Positions 16,504 through 20,071 of a DNA stretch of 20,071 nucleotides are shown here, piece by piece. The position numbers were made by a program, and so were the translations under genes. The notes beneath the pieces were generated by a model that was given only the letters and a program-made list of their open reading frames with translations, searched no databases and was not told where the DNA came from. The stretch is from Deinococcus rhizophilus (GTDB taxonomy: Bacteria > Deinococcota > Deinococci > Deinococcales > Deinococcaceae), in assembly GCF_030271215.1 (NCBI RefSeq), contig NZ_JASNGB010000019.1, forward strand, positions 6,709 to 26,779. Direction: 5' to 3'. Position 1 is the first letter of the stretch, and the number at the start of each line of letters is the position of its first letter.

Positions 16504-16971
16504 CTACACTCCGCCCGGAAGCTGAAGCTGGGCAGTCGTGCGGTTCTGGGCCTTGCTGTGGCCGCACTGGAAGGGCAACTGCCCCAGCGGAGCGCCCCCA
16601 CCGTTGACCTGGATATTGGCGGGGACCGTCAGGCTCCAGCCACCGTCCGGCACGGCCTGCACGCTGTCCACGAGGTCGGCGGGTTCGGGGGCGATCTCGG
16701 CGGTCAGGCGCTGCCCGGCCTGAAGCTGCCCGCTCTGCTGCAGCAGGCCCTGCAGGGAGCCGAGCTGCTCATCTTCGGCCAGCTGCTCCTTGCAGGCTTC
16801 CAGGAACTTGTACTTGCTGATCCCGTTCGCCTCACGGTCGCTGTAGTACGGATTGGCACGGATGGTCAGGGCGGTCACGAAGCCCAGCAGCAGCACGCTC
16901 AGGGCGATGGCGACCCACAGCAGGGTGCGGCCCAGGTTCCCGTGGCGTTTGGAGGAGGTCAGCTCGCTCAT
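16504..16971 (-). CDS. Single-pass membrane protein with an extracytoplasmic domain, unknown
   Basis: The protein has 155 residues. After a short basic cytoplasmic tail there is one helix (about 16-36), and then a soluble region of about 115 residues that should lie outside the membrane. It has two cysteines, C60 (LEACKEQ) and C136 (FQCGHSK), which could form a disulfide, and a Gln/Leu-rich stretch (about 65-85). I recognise no family. I chose the ATG at 16969-16971 because an upstream in-frame ATG (16984-16986) is part of a TATGCT -10-like box (16982-16987). Confidence 0.6.
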   Translation of the reverse strand: MSELTSSKRHGNLGRTLLWVAIALSVLLLGFVTALTIRANPYYSDREANGISKYKFLEACKEQLAEDEQLGSLQGLLQQSGQLQAGQRLTAEIAPEPADLVDSVQAVPDGGWSLTVPANIQVNGGGAPLGQLPFQCGHSKAQNRTTAQLQLPGGV

Positions 16972-17019
16972 ATCGGGACGCAGCATAGCGTGACCGGTGG
17001 GGCCGGGCCGTCTGCTGGC

Positions 17020-17508
17020 CTACCAGTCGCTCCCCACCCGCGTGACGCCCACCCGACCGACCCGCGCCAGGGCCGCGTCCACCTGCTCCCCCGTCACCGG
17101 ATGCGCCAGCCCCGGCGCGAGGTCGGCCAGCGGGACCAGCACAAAGGCGCGGTCCCAGGCGCGGGGATGCGGCAGGGTAAGGTCCGGCGTGTCCCGCACC
17201 TCCTCCCCATACAGCAGCAGGTCGAGGTCGAGGGTGCGGGCCTCCCAGCGTTCGCGGCGCTCGCGGCCCGCCTGCGCCTCCAGCCGGTGCAGCGCCGCCA
17301 GGAGGTCGGGCGGCGGCAGGCCCGTTTCCAGCCGCAGCACCCCATTGAGGTAGCTGGGCTGCCCGGCCGGACCACCCACCGGGGCGGTGCGGTACAGGGC
17401 GCTCGCCCCAGTCACGGCGCCCAGCCGCGCGAGCGCCTCTCTGGCCCAGCGCAGGGTCGCCCGCGGGTCGCCGAGGTTCGCCCCCAGCGCCACATATGCC
17501 ACCGTCAC
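17020..17508 (-). CDS. folK: 6-hydroxymethyl-7,8-dihydropterin pyrophosphokinase (HPPK)
   Basis: This 162-residue cytosolic enzyme transfers pyrophosphate from ATP to hydroxymethyl-dihydropterin, the step before FolP. Motifs: VALGANLGDPRATL at the N-terminus, TAPVGGPAGQPSYLNGV in the pterin site, and RWEARTLDLDLLLYG with the two Mg-binding aspartates D94 and D96. HPRAWDRAFVLVPLADLAP is the usual closing block. It starts with a GTG that overlaps the folB stop by four bases (GTGA), so it should be made together with FolB, the enzyme that supplies its substrate. Confidence 0.94.
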   Translation of the reverse strand: MTVAYVALGANLGDPRATLRWAREALARLGAVTGASALYRTAPVGGPAGQPSYLNGVLRLETGLPPPDLLAALHRLEAQAGRERRERWEARTLDLDLLLYGEEVRDTPDLTLPHPRAWDRAFVLVPLADLAPGLAHPVTGEQVDAALARVGRVGVTRVGSDW

Positions 17509-17864
17509 TCGCCGGGCCGCAGGGTGAGTTCGGCGTACACGTCGCGGAAGACGCCGGGGAGGGGCGCGAAGGGCTTGTGGACCCGCACGGTCACCGCCTC
17601 CAGCCGCCCATGCTCGCGCAGCAGCCGCCGGGCGATGCGGTCAGCCAGCACCTCGATCAGCAGGTGGCGCTCGCCCGTCACCTCCTCGCGGATAGAGGCG
17701 TAGACGGCGGCGTAATTGACGGCCACCGCGAGGTCGTCGGGAATCCCCGCGAAAGCCCAGTGCAACTCGGCGTCCACCACGAAGCGGGCCCCCAGCGCCG
17801 CCTCGGTCTCGAAGACGCCGTGCCGGGCATGAAACTCCAGTCCCTCCAGCACCACGCGGCTCAT
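17505..17864 (-). CDS. folB: Dihydroneopterin aldolase
   Basis: This 119-residue enzyme cleaves dihydroneopterin to hydroxymethyl-dihydropterin and glycolaldehyde. The family pattern is clear: FHARHGVFETEAALGARFVVD with the substrate-binding glutamate near E21, NYAAVY, LLIEVLADRIA with the second conserved glutamate E71, and VHKPFAPLPG with the catalytic lysine K97. It begins 37 bp after the folP stop. A TACAAT box on the minus strand (17872-17877) 7 nt before the ATG suggests an internal leaderless promoter, so folB-folK may be transcribed both with folP and alone. Confidence 0.93.
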   Translation of the reverse strand: MSRVVLEGLEFHARHGVFETEAALGARFVVDAELHWAFAGIPDDLAVAVNYAAVYASIREEVTGERHLLIEVLADRIARRLLREHGRLEAVTVRVHKPFAPLPGVFRDVYAELTLRPGE

Positions 17865-17871
17865 GCGGGCG

Positions 17872-17877
17872 ATTGTA
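17872..17877 (-). promoter_or_regulatory. Leaderless -10 box of folB-folK
   Basis: TACAAT on the minus strand ends 7 nt before the folB ATG, in the short gap after folP. Confidence 0.55.
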
Positions 17878-17901
17878 GCGGGCCTGCTCGCTCCGGCGTG
17901 C

Positions 17902-18789
17902 TCAGTGCTCCAGCGTGCTCAGGGCCGCCTGGACCCGCAGCGCCTGAAGATGCTCTGCCACCGCGTGCACCCGCACCATCGCCGCCCCGTGCCGCGCCGC
18001 GTGCAGGTGCAGCGCGAGGCTGCCGGGGTCGCGCTCCGACGCCGTAGGCACGTCCGCGAGCCGACCGATCATCCCCTTGCGGCTGGCCCCCACCAGCACC
18101 GGCCACTCCCCACCCGTCAGGTCCGGCAGCGCCCGCAGCAGCGCGAGGTTGTGCTCGGTGGTCTTCCCGAAGCCCAGGCCGGGGTCCAGCAGCACGGAGG
18201 GTACCCCCGCTGCCCGCACCCGCCCGGCCTGCGCCCGCAGGGAGCCGTGAACCTCGGCCACCACGTCGTCGTAGTGCGGCGCCTGCTGCATGGTGCGCGG
18301 CTCGCCCTGCATATGCATGACGCAGGCGGCGGCCCCGGCCTCCGCGCACACGGCCACCATCGCCGGGTCGCGCAGGCCCGACACGTCGTTGACGAGGTGG
18401 GCTCCAGCCTCCAGCGCCGCCCGCGCCACCTCGGGCTTGAGGGTGTCCACGCTCAGCAGCACGCCCTCCCCCGCCAGTGCCCGCAACACCGGCCGAATCC
18501 GGTCGATTTCCACGGCGGCGGACACCGGGTCGGCGCCGGGCCGGGTGCTCTCCCCCCCCACGTCGAGGATCAGCGCCCCAGCATCCCGCATCGCGCGGGC
18601 CTGGGCCAGGGCGGCTTCCGTTCCCGTGTACCGCCCCCCGTCGCTGAAACTGTCGGGCGTCACGTTGAGGATGCCCATGACCGCGCAGCCTCGCCACCTG
18701 ACCTCCCAGCCGTCGGCAGCCCGCACGCCGCCCGGCACCGGGAGGCCGAAGGTCAGGCGGTGCGCTCGCTGCGGCCAGAGACTACTCAC
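17902..18789 (-). CDS. folP: Dihydropteroate synthase
   Basis: This 295-residue TIM-barrel enzyme joins hydroxymethyl-dihydropterin pyrophosphate to p-aminobenzoate; it is the sulfonamide target. Signatures: MGILNVTPDSFSDGG (38-52, with the flexible loop), ILDVGGESTRPGA, VDTLKPEVA, LVNDVSGL, LLDPGLGFGKTTEHN, LVGASRKGMIG and the end MVRVHAVAEH. About 30 extra residues precede the barrel. The GTG start lies inside the 3' end of irrE (8-nt overlap), so translation is coupled to the radiation-response regulator. This order is the one I recall from D. radiodurans. Confidence 0.95.
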   Translation of the reverse strand: MSSLWPQRAHRLTFGLPVPGGVRAADGWEVRWRGCAVMGILNVTPDSFSDGGRYTGTEAALAQARAMRDAGALILDVGGESTRPGADPVSAAVEIDRIRPVLRALAGEGVLLSVDTLKPEVARAALEAGAHLVNDVSGLRDPAMVAVCAEAGAAACVMHMQGEPRTMQQAPHYDDVVAEVHGSLRAQAGRVRAAGVPSVLLDPGLGFGKTTEHNLALLRALPDLTGGEWPVLVGASRKGMIGRLADVPTASERDPGSLALHLHAARHGAAMVRVHAVAEHLQALRVQAALSTLEH

Positions 18790-19642
18790 CCGCCTCCCCT
18801 GCGGCCCGCTCGCCCCGTTGCGCCAGCGCGAAGCTTACCAGCACGCGCTGGCGCTCGGGAAAGGCGTCCACATAGGCGGGCATCCGCCGACCCGAGCGGA
18901 AGGGCACGTAGCTCTCCTGCGCGAGCGGCAGCCGGGTCGCCAGCGCCACCGCGACCGGGTGGTCGTCGGGGATGGGCGTGCCGGAGCGCAGGCTGTACTT
19001 CACGCCGGGAGCGCCGCTGCTCGCCCGTACGGTCAAGCCCTTGCCCGGCGGGGTGTCGTCGTCGTCGCTGTCCAGTCGGCTCACCGCACACACGGCGTAG
19101 AGGACCGGCGCCGTGGTCCGTTCGGCCAGGGCATACAGGGCACTGCTGGCACTCACGTCGGCGCGGCGGGCCAGTTCGGCCAGCGCCTGACCGCTGGGAC
19201 CATGGCGGGCCAGCACCTCGTCGATCAGGGGTTCGGGCATCAGCAGCGCGGCAGCCCCCACGTTGCACAGCGTCTCGATGGCCTGTTCCAGCCGCTCGCC
19301 CTCGTAAGCGTCGTGCAGGTCGCTGAGCAGGTCGTCGTCGCCCAGCAGCAGCGCGTGGCTGATCTCGTGGGCCAGGGTGAAACGCTGGCGCTCGGGGCGA
19401 ACCCGGCTGTTGATCAGTACGACCCGGTGCTCGGGGTCATACGCCCCGTCGCGCTCTCCCATCGGCAGAAAGCGCAGGGTGGCGTCCAATCCAGCCAGGA
19501 GACTGTGGGTGTCCAGCCCCGGTAACCCGCTCGCATAGGTCGCTGCCAGCTCACGCATCCGCGCCTTGGCGGCCGCGAGGGCCTCTCCCCCGCTGGAGAC
19601 CCCGCCTCCCGGCGGCTGAGGGGCAGAAGAACCGGAGGTCAC
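18782..19642 (-). CDS. irrE: IrrE/PprI, metallopeptidase regulator of the radiation response
   Basis: This 286-residue protein is, in studied Deinococcus, a zinc peptidase (COG2856/ImmA type) that cleaves the repressor DdrO after DNA damage and so induces repair genes. The metal site is HEISH at 92-96, with E123 as the third ligand by spacing to characterised IrrE. Strong family blocks are PERQRFTLAHEISHALLLGDDDLLSDLHDAYEGERLEQAIETLCNV, a helical middle (RRADVSASSALYAL), and a C-terminal GAF-like domain from about 165 (VLYAVC ... GVKYSLRSGTP, ESYVPFRSGRRM). An acidic loop (DSDDDD) sits in that domain. The GTG start follows a TAAGCT box by 6 nt; residues 1-20 are disordered and variable in the family. 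Confidence 0.95.
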   Translation of the reverse strand: MTSGSSAPQPPGGGVSSGGEALAAAKARMRELAATYASGLPGLDTHSLLAGLDATLRFLPMGERDGAYDPEHRVVLINSRVRPERQRFTLAHEISHALLLGDDDLLSDLHDAYEGERLEQAIETLCNVGAAALLMPEPLIDEVLARHGPSGQALAELARRADVSASSALYALAERTTAPVLYAVCAVSRLDSDDDDTPPGKGLTVRASSGAPGVKYSLRSGTPIPDDHPVAVALATRLPLAQESYVPFRSGRRMPAYVDAFPERQRVLVSFALAQRGERAAGEAGE

Positions 19643-19648
19643 CCCTGC

Positions 19649-19654
19649 AGCTTA
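19649..19654 (-). promoter_or_regulatory. Leaderless -10 box of irrE-folP
   Basis: TAAGCT on the minus strand ends 6 nt before the GTG at 19642 and supports this start. No RDRM-like palindrome is visible here, consistent with irrE being expressed without damage. Confidence 0.55.
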
Positions 19655-19728
19655 CCGTGTGGGTGCGGCCAGACCAAGAAGAAAGGCAGCCCACACTCCA
19701 GCTGCCATTCCACTGGGCATCAACCGTC

Positions 19729-19983
19729 TCAGCCCCGAGCTTTGAGAGTCTCCACGAGCGCCACATACTCCGCCTGCGCCTCATCAGAGTTCATGCCCTT
19801 GAGGGCCACCCAGGCGTCGTATTTCGCCCCCCCCACGAAGTCAAATCCGCCGGGGCGATTGCCCGCCACATCACCGACCGAGCCTTGCTTGTACAGGGCG
19901 TACAGCTTGAGCAACACGTCGTTGCCAGGCTTGTTGGAGAGGGACTGCACGTCTTTCTGGGCCTGCTCGAAGGAAGAGGTCAT
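19729..19983 (-). CDS. Acyl-CoA-binding protein
   Basis: This 84-residue four-helix protein binds long-chain acyl-CoA esters in the cytosol. The ACBP signature is complete: FEQAQKDVQSL, LLKLYALYKQGSVGDV (Y28, Y31, K32), PGGFDFVGGAKYDAW (K54, W58) and EYVALVETL (Y73). ACBP is nearly universal in eukaryotes but patchy in bacteria. The start is the ATG at 19981-19983, with TACAAT on the minus strand (19990-19995) 6 nt upstream. It lies upstream of irrE on the same strand with an 86-bp gap and a separate promoter for irrE, so a shared operon is not required. Confidence 0.9.
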   Translation of the reverse strand: MTSSFEQAQKDVQSLSNKPGNDVLLKLYALYKQGSVGDVAGNRPGGFDFVGGAKYDAWVALKGMNSDEAQAEYVALVETLKARG

Positions 19984-19989
19984 GGACCG

Positions 19990-19995
19990 ATTGTA
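19990..19995 (-). promoter_or_regulatory. Leaderless -10 box of the acyl-CoA-binding protein gene
   Basis: TACAAT on the minus strand ends 6 nt before the ATG at 19983. Confidence 0.55.
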
Positions 19996-20036
19996 CCGGG
20001 TCAAAGTTGGTGCGCTGGAATACCCCACAACAGCGC

Positions 20037-20062
20037 GTCCCCCCGGATTGCTCCGGGGGGAC
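20037..20062. terminator. GC hairpin at the right edge
   Basis: GTCCCCCCGG and CCGGGGGGAC form a perfect 10-bp stem with a 6-nt loop. It probably ends a minus-strand gene lying to the right of the window. No T-tract is seen. Confidence 0.5.
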
Positions 20063-20071
20063 AGGGTCAGG

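Overview
The window is about 20 kb of very GC-rich DNA from a Deinococcus chromosome. The strongest evidence is an irrE/pprI homologue (the Deinococcus-specific radiation-response metallopeptidase regulator) placed directly before folP-folB-folK, an arrangement I recall from Deinococcus radiodurans. Two further signs agree. There is a caa3-type oxidase with the Thermus-like YSHPxV motif, and many start codons sit only 6-7 nt after a TAnnnT -10 box, the leaderless-promoter pattern known from Deinococcus. The species cannot be told from the sequence.

Layout. (1) 1-166: a short left edge with a strong terminator and an unresolved gene tail. (2) 167-2267, minus strand: a membrane diguanylate cyclase and panB, separated by a small structured repeat. 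(3) 2347-9965: a respiratory block. A DUF420 (CtaM-like) gene is divergent from ctaA-ctaB (heme A synthesis). A second copy of the structured repeat follows, then coxB (subunit II with cytochrome c) and coxA (fused subunits I+III), a terminator, and a Sco-type copper chaperone gene. Together these make, metallate and assemble an A2-type caa3 oxidase. (4) 10018-15796: ruvB with a candidate radiation-response operator on its promoter, an ArsC/Spx-fold protein with no cysteine, a convergent orphan molybdopterin oxidoreductase, and pnp. (5) 15847-16971: three small poorly known proteins. (6) 17020-19983, minus strand: acyl-CoA-binding protein, irrE, folP, folB, folK.

How the genes connect. irrE encodes the peptidase that, in studied Deinococcus, cleaves the repressor DdrO. 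The 17-bp imperfect palindrome overlapping the ruvB -10 box looks like a DdrO target (RDRM). The window would then hold both the sensor end and one output of that circuit. The folate genes are translationally linked (8-nt irrE/folP and 4-nt folB/folK overlaps), with an extra leaderless promoter before folB.

The least explained structure is the pair of MITE-like repeats at 1298-1449 and 4971-5198. They share CTAGAGCAT-like ends, a conserved head, and a long hairpin whose arms co-vary between copies. The hairpin loop is flipped relative to the head in one copy. No rRNA, tRNA, CRISPR array, prophage or complete insertion sequence was seen.
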